From Cydia pomonella (Eukaryota; Arthropoda; Insecta; Lepidoptera; Tortricidae), in the NCBI RefSeq assembly GCF_033807575.1, contig NC_084708.1, positions 6,348,501 to 6,412,500 on the forward strand: a stretch of 64,000 nucleotides of DNA, given 5' to 3'. The translations under genes and the position numbers were made by a program. Below the pieces are notes generated by a model. It saw nothing but the letters and a program-made list of their open reading frames with translations. It made no database searches and was not told where the DNA came from. This document shows, in pieces, positions 21,309 to 33,528 of this stretch (the first letter of the stretch is position 1; each line of letters begins with the position of its first letter).

Positions 21309-22611
21309 TCTAACTTTCTTTCTTTCTCCATTTCTTTTTATGGCTGATACAGTTGCGAGCAGTTTCTAGAGTATTACTTACACGAGTATAAACTAGGCAC
21401 TTCAATATGATAAACAAATGCTACGATATTTATAAAATCAATTATTATGTTACCATCGTTTCCGACTAGTGGAGGATATTTTTTAAACTGAACGCTAGAG
21501 TGCGCTCCGGGCACGTTCTTCGTTTGTTTGTTTCAATTTGCTGGCAACAAATAATAATCATACTATTGCTACTGTTTTGAGAATAAGTGTACAGTAATTT
21601 CCGATTAGTTATTTTGTTATGAAATTTGAATCCTCTAAGGGTTACTTAGATTTGGCGATTTATTCGACTGAAAAATAAAATGCTCATCTTAGCTCAGAAC
21701 AATTTAGGGTGTCTTTAGATCCCTGCTCAAAAAGTGCAGATTTTTTGAAGTCACATTTCTCCTTAGGCTGACTTTCCACTTATGCCGAGATGAGAGATGT
21801 GCGAGAATCAAACAGTAGCATTGGTTGTAATCCACATTTCTCCGCTTTCATCTCCGCCTCATTGGCAAGACAGCCTTATAGGTATTTGCTGTGAAGTGAA
21901 GCTCCATAAGCCATACCCAAAAACTAATCCGAATGAAATGTATAGTAATTTAGGTTGTTAGTAATGGTACCAATTTAACAAGAATATTTGCGATAAAAAC
22001 ATACAAGTTTCATGCGTTTCCGCCATATGTAGGTACTTTTACATTAACACACCCAAAATGCTTGAAAAGAAGGATGTTTCTTAATTATTACAGAGCCTTT
22101 ATTAGGTACTTATTTAAATCCTGAGACTCACCCACACCTGAATATAATACCAATTATGAAGGACTTCCTTAAAGGTAGATATTTACCTAACATCCATTTC
22201 TTGCTGTTTTGCCACACTTTAAGCTCCAATTCCTCTACCTCTTACTAAGAAACTTTAAACCCTGAATTTTCCCCTTGATAAATGTGCCTATCCATCAAAA
22301 CCTACCTAATACAAACAGCCTACCAACCACCTATTTATTCCTTCGGCACTGATTGAAACAAAACATTTGAGTCAATGTTCACGTCCAGTACATTAAACCC
22401 AACGCACGCGCAGCGCAGGGAAGCGTTACCGAAATAGAATACTCACGGATTCCTGCCCGCGTTCATAATTTAATGAAACTAGATTGTACGCACGTGCATT
22501 AATGATGCTATTTTATTGCTACTGGAAAAACTCGAGATTTCATCTTAATGTATTAATGTTTTGGCTTATCGATGTCTAACGAAGAGTGGTTGAGTGATAT
22601 ACGTGGTTATT
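21309..22611. other. No gene seen
   Basis: AT-rich non-coding sequence. A stretch near 21765-21890 (GGCTGACTTTCCACT ... AGACAGCC) resembles a degraded MITE. Confidence 0.4.
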
Positions 22612-22678
22612 AAAATAAATAAATATTTGGGGACAATCTTACATAGGTCGACCTAGCCCCAAACTAAGCAAAGCTAGG
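22612..22678 (-). repeat. SINE-type 3' end fragment
   Basis: AAATAAATATTTGGGGACAA then GTCGACCTAGCCCCAAACTA reads as the reverse of a moth SINE tail, related in style but not identical to the SINE copies at 18.2 and 60.0 kb. Confidence 0.4.
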
Positions 22679-22691
22679 AAGGAACAAAAAT

Positions 22692-22769
22692 AGGAAGGAA
22701 AGGAAGGAAAGAAGGAAAGGAGGAAAGGAGGAAAGGAGGAAAGGAGGAAAGGAGGAAAGGAGGAAGGAA
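22692..22769 (+). repeat. 78-base pure purine tract with GAAAGGAG repeats
   Basis: No pyrimidine occurs between 22692 and 22769. The core is about six tandem GAAAGGAG units. Open frames through it are artefacts of the repeat. Such tracts can form triplex DNA. Confidence 0.9.
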
Positions 22770-22965
22770 TGAGGGAAGGAAAGGCGTGTTCTTTAGTTGA
22801 CGATCTCCATTCGAGAATATAAATGTAAGACCCTTTGATCTGGGTGAGACTTGGATCGGATCTGTAAGTGTCAAAAGTTACGTTTATGGTAGAAGAAATA
22901 TCACTTTTGACACCAACAGATCTGATCCACATAGTTAAAATTAGAATACGCCTGTAACTCTAAGA

Positions 22966-23052
22966 ACCACTTGCACCAATCACTAACCGGTTAACCTTGG
23001 AGTTACCATGATTACCAGTACAATTTGAAACTGGGTTAACGGTTTATCCGCC
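22966..23052. repeat. Partial copy of AACCGGTTAACC palindromic family
   Basis: CACTTGCACCAATCACTAAC then CGGTTAACCTTGGAGTTACC matches the right half of the element at 42484-42615 and the palindrome core of the repeats at 1-455. Confidence 0.65.
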
Positions 23053-25309
23053 TCTCCTACCCCGGGGTAGCGAGAAGTGGCCCCTAGTAAAATGTACCTA
23101 CTATATCTAAAATAAGAATAACTTTCAATTACGGCGACCAGTGCTAAAATATCACAAGGAATCATCCTCCATTTTTATCTGTCATCTAATAAAGGCAAAC
23201 TTCATAAAACCCAGCTTTAAGGTATACGCGCCATCACAATAAATTCCTTTTTCTAATCGCGACTTATACTTAGACGTACGATACAATTTCCTGTCGTATT
23301 CACTAATATAAAAATGCCAATTAGAAATAAACTTTACTCCGCGATCATAAAACTCAATTTTATTAAGCATAGTTTAAGTTCTGCGCGAAAACACGAAAAA
23401 CTATACTTTCCGAATCTAAACTCTGAAAGTATTGGGACAGGGTTTTTATTTGCTTGTTCTTTTTTGTGGTGGTTATGGCAGTGAGTGGGTGTTTAATGGT
23501 CGAATGAGGCTTGGAGACAGCTGTCGGTCCCTCGGGCACCACTAAGGGTTTTGTTTACAGCCAACTCTAATGACAGTGCTCTTGAAGCGCAAGAGTTTGG
23601 AAGATTTTTCGTATTTATGTTCAAAATATATGCATTTTGGTAATGTAAAGACAAAACTCCATGTTTAAACGAAATTGCACGTTTTTCTATTGATCAATCA
23701 ATAGTAGCATAAAATTCCCAACGATAAGTAGGCAAATAAGTAGTCAGACTTAAATTCATACGATGAACAGTATGACGCATAATTTGATTTATATTATTAC
23801 TTGGCTACAACAAAATATGCTTCAGATGCTTTTCGTAGCTAAGCGAAAGCGATGCTCGATAATCGAGATGTATATGACCTCTCAATAAAATTTGATCGCA
23901 ATCGCAATCAATAAGTAATAAAAAAACTTTACTTCCAAAAAAAAACATTTTAAACACCCCGATGCTAGCTTATAACAACAACATGTCATAATTATAATGT
24001 CCGATTTGAAAATTTGTATTATTTTTTCGTACTGATAGCAAGTTCAACAGCTGACTGCATAATGGAACAATTTTTTATATTGGAAAACAGTAAGTAGCAG
24101 CAGCTGTAAAGTAACAGTTTAGCTTATAAGTACATATGGTGCACTTAAATCACATTCATTCATTCCCTAATTTTTTTTTCTCATTAGTACGTAGCCGTAG
24201 CTATGTGAGTGTAATCATATACTTTAATTAACGCTTCTGCCGATACCTTTAGGTACATAAGCGATAAAAATACTAGAAATATTAATACTCACTAACGACT
24301 GGATAGACTCGAGTCCAGTAAAAAACGATAAATTTAATGAATTATGATTTAATTTTAAGAAGATATATGTAAAGGTCGCAGGAAAAATCTAAAATAAATT
24401 CTAAAAAACCATTCAAATAGAAAATACCCAACGAATTGGATACCCTATATAGTATATAGTATATAGGGTATATAGTTATTGAATATGCACAGTTAATGTA
24501 TATTGCCTACCAATGATTTAACAAAAAATCAGCTGGTCTTTAAGTATGTAAATAATTTATTCTGCATAAAATGTGGTATATAAGTTGGTTACATGAATTA
24601 TAGGAAACACATTTTACCAGCAACTGGCATGCAAAATAAAACAATTTTGTTTTTACTAAAAATAAGGAACAAAAAAAACATAAAACATCAAAACAAAATC
24701 TAACATACAACTAGATAAATTTACAATGTATATGTAATATCATAAAAATTAACATGCTTAACTTAAATAATAAAATTACAATTTATAATAATTAACAGAT
24801 CTCGAAGTAAACAACAAAATAACGGCGCTATCAGAAAACAGACAAGGTAAAACATTTCAAAAGATGATCTTAAGGAAACTCCGTCACAAGAAGCACCTAA
24901 TTAAATATAAAGGAAGAGACAGTAAAGTTATTAAATTCCGCCTCGAGAGAAATCCACAGATTAATTCGGGATTATCAAGTTTGATTAAGATCCAACTTCC
25001 ATTTTTTCACTAGTTTGTTTGGCTTCGAGTTTCCAGATCCTTTAAAATTGAATTTAATAATTACGTTCCTGCTTAAAAAAACATATAGCTTAATTCAAGG
25101 CTGAAAACCATTAAATATATGGTTTAATGGAAGTTCTCAAATTTGTTATCAACAAATTATTCAGTTCGGTATCTTATTATCTTTAAAACTACGACACTCG
25201 AAACTCAAGAGCTCTTTATACTACTGACGGTAAAGGTAATCAAACAGAAACGCTAATCAAATATCGATGACGAACGACAGTTCATTATTTAGTCGGTTGT
25301 GATTTCATG
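23053..25309. other. No gene seen; desert before the GC island
   Basis: AT-rich. Holds a small TATATAG minisatellite (about 24447-24475). No splice-flanked frame of note. Confidence 0.45.
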
Positions 25310-25560
25310 CCGCCCGTGGAAGCACACGCCCTAGCTGAAGGAAGCTCTGTAGGGCGGGCGACTTCCTCGATCGCAGCGCCTCCAGCGGAGACGACGTGAA
25401 GCTCCGGCTGCGCGGCCATTGGCCGGCGCGCGTGACGTCAGCCCCCTCTCGACCAATTGAACGGGGCACGCTCGCGCCCGTCCGCAGTCCTCCTCGCGCC
25501 TCGGTCGTGTGTCGCTCTCGGCGCCCCCCGCCCCGCCGACGTCGCCTCGCATTCTAGTTG
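25310..25560 (+). promoter_or_regulatory. GC-rich, CpG-dense promoter-like island
   Basis: Composition changes sharply from AT-rich to strongly GC- and CpG-rich. CCATTGG (25416-25422), a perfect CRE TGACGTCA (25433-25440) and a second CCAAT (25453-25457) lie in a promoter-like order upstream of a candidate first exon. Orientation to the plus strand is inferred from the downstream donor. Minus-strand open frames across it look like products of the composition. Confidence 0.55.
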
Positions 25561-25692
25561 TGGGTGTCGCGCCGTGCAGTCATCGCGTGTGCCACCGAAC
25601 TTAGTGCGCCGTTTGTGAGTGCTTCAGTTCCCGCGCTAGTGCCTCACTGTGCCAGGACCCGCTCCCGCCGCGGAGGATGTTAACAGCCCACG
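25561..25692 (+). CDS. Candidate first exon with start codon (MLTAH...), rest of gene not found
   Basis: GC-rich sequence with an initiator-like TCAGTT at 25624 leads to ATG at 25677 (A at -3, favourable context). The frame reads ATG TTA ACA GCC CAC G and meets a strong donor, G|GTGAGTGCC, after 25692 (phase 1). If real, the exon codes for only five residues plus one base and the first intron is long. The candidate exon at 44403 cannot follow directly: in the required phase it meets a stop after three codons. The exact 5' end is not determined. The product is unknown. Confidence 0.35.
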
Positions 25693-28600
25693 GTGAGTGC
25701 CCGGCTCTGCGCTATCGATACGCGGCCACGTGAACGCTCTATTTATAAAATGTAAACACGCCGCTAATTTAATTTGAGACGATATTACTCTAATGCTGCT
25801 TAAAAGCGAGAGTAGGCGTCCGCTACGTGCCCCACTCGCGCTCGCAAATTGCCAAGACCGCGCGCCCGACGGCCGAGATTGACGAGTTCCTGTAAGATGT
25901 GTAGCACGCTGACATCCCATTGGATTAGATAAATACAAGAGTCGGATAATTATCGCGTGTTGTGAATTCGATGGCCTTGGATCGGTTCAGGGCTAGCGAT
26001 AGCACGATAACGTGACCTTGGGGCGAAGTCTTGCGAGCGCGGCCCGGCAGAGGCGCGCGAGCGCACGGAAAATGACCAGACAAACAAGGATAATAGCTCA
26101 GAAGCATACAATGATAGTGCTGTTAATGTAGACACTTATGGAGCGAAGACATCGATAAAGAAGCAATCGACGCATACTTACCGACTTGCAACGGATACGC
26201 ACGTCTGAATAAATAAGTAGCTAAATTCATGAACATGTTTGATAATGAACCCAGTGAAACAAGTTTTAGAATCCATTTGGCGACACGATGAGTTCATTGA
26301 ATTAATTGTTGAAACAAAAGTCAGCTTCATTGTTTTAGTCCATCTGAATTGAGAACAAGTGAGACTTTAAATACCTAACAAATAAAATGACACAATGAGT
26401 AATTCTAATGAATACAGGCGTCATCGCTCCTGGCAAACGCCAGCATGTTGAGGAAACTACAGACGATTAATCCCATTCTGTGATGGCACTACCTACTATT
26501 AAGAATGCAAAGATACGTCTATTGCAGCTCCGTAATAATCGTCTTCGGAGTACAAACAGTTGTTTATACCGCCCTCCTTATACTAATGACCGTAATCCGT
26601 CCTACAGCACCACTTTCCACTATAGTTAGTATAGTTTTTATAAGTCTGACGAGTCTGTCCGGTCGAGATACCCCGATTCACTCAATACGGTCAGTCGCGA
26701 CGCGTTCTTGGTCCCACGCTTTGGCCCACATACGCACAATTCGTACAATATGGACAAAAACCAAAATCCTTCAGATGGAAATACTATGCGTTCCGAAGTC
26801 GGTATCAAATACGGAGCACCACAACAAAAAAATGGCAATTACACCTAACGAAATTTCAAACTCACAGTGGCAAGGTGTATAAATTAGGAATTCAAATTAA
26901 AGATTTAACTAACAGAAAAACAACTTCGAAAATCGAGAGGGTTTGGGATTGTTATTCGCATTTCGCGCCGTCAATGTTGAAACAGTCGCCGTATGTGTGG
27001 CATGTGTTCTCTGTCTATCGCACGGAGGGCAAGATCGTGCGAGCGAGAGGGGGGAAATTCGCGTCGAGCGAACCGGCCATGCGAGATGCTCAGCCGTATC
27101 ATAAATATTAATCAGGCAGTGGTGTCAACAGCCACCGCGTAACGCGACACCGCCGCGATCCGCTGCTCGCCTGGTGCTCGAGTCGCCTGAAGACTACTTC
27201 GCATATATATATTTGCTGTTTATCACAGAAGAATATTAATTACATTATTTGTCAAATTATCAGAACTCTATTCAGGGGAATGGTTTAATAACGCGGTCTG
27301 ACAAACTCACAATTTATAAATTTTCATACTGTTAAGCGTTTAAAACAAGGAAAGGGATGCAAATTAACATGACATGTCACTATGCCCTTTATAAGCGGAA
27401 TAAAAATGACGATAACAATTGTCGTTCACACATCCGTTAATGTTTACGTTCAGCCATGACCTGCCCTACGACTCTCCGATTGGCAAATGCATTCATGACT
27501 ACAACCTTATGAGAATCAACTGCTGACACTTGAAACAATTATAAATAAGACACTTTGAGTAGTAATATTAGAACATTCAACATTAACATTCAAGTTTATT
27601 AAAATTTAAACCTAAACGACGCTACAATAGTTCTGAACGTAGGGAAGTATGAACTTCAATTAGGTTTTTATTGTGAAATCCGGTTTCATCCGGTAATGTA
27701 AATGGTCTCATTTCAACTCATGGAACTAGTAACTCAAATGCTCATAGACTATGGACCGTTAGCAGAAAAATGGTGACAATAATGTTTCGAAGCTGGTTGC
27801 ATCAACGGCATTAATTTATAGGTATATGTTGTTGATATCAAAAATCAGACAAAATGGCACTTTATTAGTGTTGGTAAATGCAATTCAAACATGCTCTGTT
27901 AACGCAATAATACTAATAGTTATAACAGTATAACACAAAAATGACATGGTAACAAAAATTACGTACTTGCAAGCAAAAACTTTGATGAGGTGTTTAAAGT
28001 AATTGTGACTTCGCTATCGAATCTACAGACTTAATAGTCGCGGTCCGTTAAAGTTAACAGTAAAACATTTTCTTTTAATTCCGCATGCTTAAATAATAAT
28101 ACAGTATTTTAGCTAGATCATAACATTATGCACGGCTTATAGTGTTGCTGTTTGAAAAATAACCCAGTCTCCATCGTCGTCCGTACAGTGATCTAAGTAG
28201 GTATGTACTTAAAATGTAATTAAAAACGAGTTACCATTGCTGAGATGGCGCGGGTAAGGGATAATAAAGCTTTAATAGTACAGGTTCTGGCAAACAGTGT
28301 CTAAGTGTCCAGCATTCAAAATAATTATGGCGAATGCCTCTTTTACACTACATACCTTGAGAAATGATATGCTTCTTTATGTAGCGAAGAGATATGTTTT
28401 TGCTATTGACTTATCTGCTTCGGAACTCGTTTGATAACTACAAAGATTTTGTAAACGATTGTAGAAAGAAAATTGTAAGTAAAAGTGTAAATTAAAAGAC
28501 ATGAAACAAATGGGAGTTAAAACCAAAATGTTGTAAGTAAAGAATAAAAAATAAACAGAAACATGTAATAACGAACCTGCTCGAGTGGTGGCAGACGCAA

Positions 28601-30865
28601 GATCAAGAGTCGCCCGGTCGTTTTTGCTCGAGAACGATGCGTGTGAGCAACATTTGCGAAGTGTGTGTAAAAACGCTTTTAGGGTTCCGTAATTTTCATA
28701 GAATCGGAACCAGTATCTTCTTAGTTAACGCTTTCGCTTAGGAAACAGGTAACATTCGATAATTATTAACGTATGATACTGTTACTAGAATTGCACAACA
28801 TTGAAAAACTGCACATTGATGGATCTGGTGTCGGTCATTAAAAGGTAATTGAAGATTTTGTGTCAAATGAAAGCCTGATGATAAAATCAAATAATAATCT
28901 TCATTATTTATTGTGAAGTGGCTAAATAATACGATATATTGCTTGTCATGTGATTCTTGTTTAAATTGATCTGCTCTTCAATGCTCCGTACAAATGTAGG
29001 AGTACAATGTATCAATGCCTTACAGAGTGGATTAACTGAACATAATATTAATTACCAGAAATATTGCTACAGAATTCGTCCCGTAAAGCAAGATCGCGCT
29101 TGGAACTTTTTATCCGTGTGTGTTAGCGCTTTACTCTGTTGTCTCTTCACGTTCTTGTGGATGTGCGTGCTTACCATATTTTTTATTATTTTTGCCTTCG
29201 TTAATATCGTCCGCTTTATTACTAAGTGCTATTTTGTTGTTATTTTGTAAATTACTGTTTTGAACATAGCAAGCTATCTGTGGTGTAACAACGACAGATT
29301 TCTGTTTAGGTTACTGAGATAACCTTTTATTCTCGTATATAAGCTTAAATTTGAATGAACTCTTGAAGGTCACGTTGTATGTATGTGCAACAAATATAAA
29401 TATTCGTTAACAAAAAAAAAGAAAAGAACACAAAATCACATCACTAACAATAGTTTTTTTTACTCAGATGTTAAATGTTCATCACTTAACACAAACGGAT
29501 TATTTTTAAAACAGTTGCAAGTCTTGACTCTAGCCTAGACATGAAAAGTGCAGGAAAAAGCACGTTAGAATTCACTTCAGAGAAGGAAGCGTTTAGATTC
29601 CAACGCTGTTCAACTAACGACTTTATTGATAGCACTTAGAAGGTCCAAAGTTATTGCCCCGCACCACCAAGACTTGATACCTCTATTGTCCGAGACAATC
29701 ATAATAAGAGTCACGAGTCGTTGCGTAATATCATTGACAGCGTCGTTGTATTCACCCGAACTAACTACATCATCAAACGTGTTTTGTCTAGTTTTATTAG
29801 CCTTTAAACAACAAAAAATGCGGTTCTTCGTTAACTGATTAATAATGGCGAATTAAGCTCAAAAGTTTAATAACGGATTAAACTTGTAAATGCAGCAAAC
29901 TAGTACAAGGAATGGCTTAATGTCAATACAGAAGAGTCCTATCAAATCACTTTGCATAAGTATAATACAGAAAAGATACATCTCTTAATTTTATTCAAAT
30001 TAAAACAAAATGGCTTTAACGGAGGTTTTTTTTAATAATATAATATCATAACAAACACAGTTATTTTCCTTCCACGGTATAACAGATATCTTAATCTTTT
30101 TCTCTAGTTCCTATTAAGTAATTAATTGTTTGCTATCATTATTGGAATTACAAAGATTTCAAGGAAAAAGTGTCATTGTAGTTCGTTCATGCTGAAATGT
30201 CGTTAAAATCAAGTTCACTTTCAACACCTTCTATCAAACCATATCCTTCCTTGTCGCTTATCTATACTGGTATAAATCGTATACGATTCCAATAAGAATT
30301 ATAAGAGATTTAATTTATGAAAGTTTAAAAAAATCTGTTGCTATTGGGATCGTGCACGACGACAGCGCCATATAGCTGTCATATTTTTACAACTGTTGAG
30401 CGAGAAGCAGTTAGTTAATTAGTTCTACTTGGCATTTTCCGCAAATAGTGCTTATTTTGCGTGAAAAACGAGGTAGCGCTACTCTACTCACCCCAGCTCC
30501 TCCACGAAGCGAGAAGTAACTAAAGAACGTAAAAATTTCAATGAAATCTGATGATATAATATCTTAGACAATTCTGGACGATGTAGTTTTGGAAATTAGA
30601 CATCCTGACATGTTTTTTTTTATGGTCTTTTATTCACATTGTTGTCTTCAGTTTCAAATTAACTTTCAAAAGGTTAGGTGACTTACTCTTTTGTTCTTAA
30701 GGCGGTTATCTAATTATTTCGTTGTTCTTATTTCCACCATATTTTTGAAATCCGTAGAACTTGTACAAATTAACAACAACACATTTTGTTGCGACCAAAC
30801 TTATCTTAAAAACTTACTGTTTACTGTAAAACCTATGACATCTCACAGCCATGCCAGAGGCTCTA
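25693..30865. other. Gene desert (possible long first intron)
   Basis: Two GC-richer patches (25990-26060, 27010-27180) are seen. The longest open frames (26505-26882, with a hydrophobic N-terminal half, and 28957-29250, with a hydrophobic C-terminal half) match no family I know and lack convincing flanking splice sites or repeat structure. 28681 has AGGGTTCCGT, a stub of the repeat at 15.0 kb. Confidence 0.4.
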
Positions 30866-30990
30866 CCGCGAAAAACGAAAATTCGCATTTCAGTATCTAC
30901 CTCTTTTTAAATTACAACGATCGAATATGCAAGAGCGGTAGAGAGGGAGATAGCGAAATTTTGATTTTCGCTCTTCGCGTTATAACCTCA
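30866..30990. mobile_element. Probable MITE (CGCGAAAAACGAAAATTCGC ends)
   Basis: CCGCGAAAAACGAAAATTCG at the left is answered by GATTTTCGCTCTTCGCG at the right, around CGATCGAATATGCAAGAGCG. It resembles a frequent moth foldback element. Confidence 0.55.
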
Positions 30991-32459
30991 GCACAGCACC
31001 AATGGGTTCATTTTTAGCCTTAGCGGGCGCTGCGATCGTTTCGGCTCTCCCCACCACCTGCTATGCACGTAGCGAATATTTGATAGTACCATTACATTAA
31101 ACTATGGAGTAAAAACAATTCGAATGGTGGTGGAAAATTCTGTAACTGTAACATGCAACAAATGACGGGATTTTTTTAAAAGTGTAAACGAATATTTAGA
31201 TAAAAACAACTCAACTTATGCGTATTATATATTCAAAATCTTCCGTCTGGCGTCGCTCCGAGCATTGTGCGATAGATGCGAGTGATGGATGAGCCGTTAT
31301 CAACACTGATAACCCCGCGCCCCTCCCTCGTGACACTCCTTACCCCTCGTCACCCTGGCGACGTGTTTTAGCGAAAGTGCAACTGTTTGTTTGAGATCAC
31401 TGGCAAATTGTTGCTTTTACCGTTGGGCGCCATTTTTATGCTGACCTGGATGAATCTTGAGAGCATATTTGGCTGAATCATTAACCCGCTTTTTTCCATT
31501 AATCTATCATCGAAGTTGGGCGCTTGCCAAACTAGTTAGGTTTTGATGACAGAAGTGTTAAAATATCAGTCAGAACAGCTTAGAACCTTATCGAAATTTA
31601 TTTTAACCACGGTTCTGACAATTGAGCAGGTCTCGCTGAATAACAAAATGATCAATAGATTTGCATTCCATTTCCATTGCCAAGGAGTTGTATACTTGTC
31701 ACGAATCGTGGGCACGCCGAACTTGCCAGACCGGCTGCAGTATTCAGATTTCGTCGAGATTGAAACTGATTCGATCGGATAGTGTCGTCCTTTACGGACA
31801 TTAGCGGTGTGAGGAGAGTGGAAGTGTAGCACTTGTAAGATTCAGATGTAGCGTGACAGTGGATAGCAAAGCAGAACTGGCACAGTCTTGTGTTGTGTCC
31901 CCTATTCATTAGTGAACTTGGCGCTTGTCGCGCGTTATCGCACGCGGCGGCTAATGGCTCCATATCAAATATTGACTGTTTCACTATCACGTTACGTCAT
32001 CCAGAAGTCTATGAAGGCTGCCATTTAAAAACCGGGTAGCATTCCTCTTTTGAAATAAGAACCATTTCTTCAGGAACAGCTAGGCCCCCTAGAAAAAACG
32101 CTTGTTTAATAAGGTATTACATTTTACTGTGTTACGTTTTCTGAACCAATATTGCGAGGCAGAAATTTCCTAAGGTCATAAGCAAATATTATTACAGTAT
32201 GATAACGCGACCCCGCATTGTCTGTTGGCTGCCTTGCCAACCGTAGATATATGATCGGTTTGTTGATTGCATACGGATGTTATGTTCTTATTGTTAAATG
32301 TTAACGAGATAACGTAATTCTCCAATAATAATGTTTAAATATTGAAATACTTGTAGGAAATAATAACAAACTCACTACCTAAAGTTTACGAAGTTATCCG
32401 AAGGAAAAACAAATAATCGAGAAAGCAAAATTGAATTGGAGTTAAACAATAATCTTCGT
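30991..32459. other. No gene recognised; scattered GC-richer patches
   Basis: Patches at about 31020-31070, 31240-31380 and 31680-31970 are less AT-rich. Open frames at 31543-31990 overlap on both strands and none resembles a known protein. Confidence 0.35.
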
Positions 32460-32830
32460 TTCAGTTTATACCAAGTTTCCAACTTCTCTTTGTTTGTGGA
32501 AATTCGAAATCTGCCCACGTTCGCCCGTGGGCGTAGGGATCCCGATGAATGAAGGAGCTTCGTCGATTTTCGGCAGGTTTCGTGCGTCTCCGGTGCCCAA
32601 GGTCAGCGGTGGAGGGGGGCGACCCCATTTCCACGGAGATCGATGGGAGCGCCCTAGAATCACCCCCGGATTTGGGTGTTTCAGTTTTGTTGAGCGTGCG
32701 TTTTCAATGTCAAGTGATTCACTGGGAGTTAGTCAACCCCGAGCCGACTCGGGGTAGCTCAATTATGGACTGTTTCCGTGACGGAGGCCCGCTAATGGCG
32801 CCCCAACACGATCTCACTTGAATCCAAGTC
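32460..32830. other. Isolated GC-rich island of unknown nature
   Basis: Sharply bounded GC-rich stretch in AT-rich surroundings, with frames open on both strands (two on plus of 87 and 90 codons, one on minus of 65). Two tight hairpins occur: GCCCACG/CGTGGGC (32513-32532) and CCCCGAG/CTCGGGG with a CCGA loop (32737-32754). No splice sites, no homology I recognise and no repeat partner in the window. Options are an exon of an unknown gene, a structured non-coding RNA, or a promoter/insulator. Confidence 0.4.
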
Positions 32831-33425
32831 AAAATGTTAAAGACAACAATTTTAGCAGACAAACGAACACATTGAGAACAAAACTTGAAAAATTAATCAT
32901 TTGAAAAGTGAATCCTAAGTATGGAATTGCTAAAAATCCTTCAGCAATGAGTGTTTCAAATGTTACGTTATCTGATACGAGTTACCTAAATGTACCCAAA
33001 ACTCGTGGAATTTTCATGATTTTATTTAGGATTGAAATATTCTTGCACTATGTTTCACCTCATTTGTACTTATATTAACCTCAGATTGATCAAAAAGTCG
33101 CTTATGAAATTATCTACGTCAACCAATATAACACTGTACCTACTTACAGACGTTAACATGCCAACGTAATAACGCACGTTGCCGGGAACTTGCCGGTCTC
33201 CTACGAAGGAGGTGCTTGCACTAAGTTATACATTGTGCTATTTGTGCTATGCATTTCACAAGGATTTGTATTGCAAATTCAATTAAGAATTATATTATAT
33301 TCATTTGTTATAGTACATATAGTAAGTACTGAACATTTATGTGAATCTGTTATAATCGAAACGGAAACTGACTCATCTTAATCAAAAAAGCTGTCAGATG
33401 ATGACGATCTTCTGACAACAAAATA

Positions 33426-33438
33426 AACACACACACAC
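33426..33438. repeat. (AC)n microsatellite
   Basis: A short run of AC dinucleotides (ACACACACACAC). Confidence 0.8.
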
Positions 33439-33528
33439 GGAGAGAGACGATAACTCATCAAATAATGCTATTTTTAGTTACTTAAAAGTAATACGCATGG
33501 TGTCTAGGATATACCTAACCCTAACTAT

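Noticed and set aside
22639..22932. Minus-strand frames rich in Phe, Leu, Pro and Ser
   Set aside because: The residue pattern (FPPFLLSS repeats) is just the translated purine-tract microsatellite.
26505..26882. 125-codon plus-strand frame with a hydrophobic N-terminal half
   Set aside because: No recognised domain, no good start context or splice signals, and its size is not exceptional for 64 kb of sequence; left unannotated as a gene.
28957..29250. 97-codon plus-strand frame with hydrophobic C-terminal half
   Set aside because: AT-rich T-heavy sequence yields hydrophobic translations by chance; no family resemblance.
33190..33381. 63-codon plus-strand frame with a hydrophobic stretch, signal-peptide-like
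   Set aside because: Starts at a non-ATG codon in AT-rich sequence; no supporting signals.
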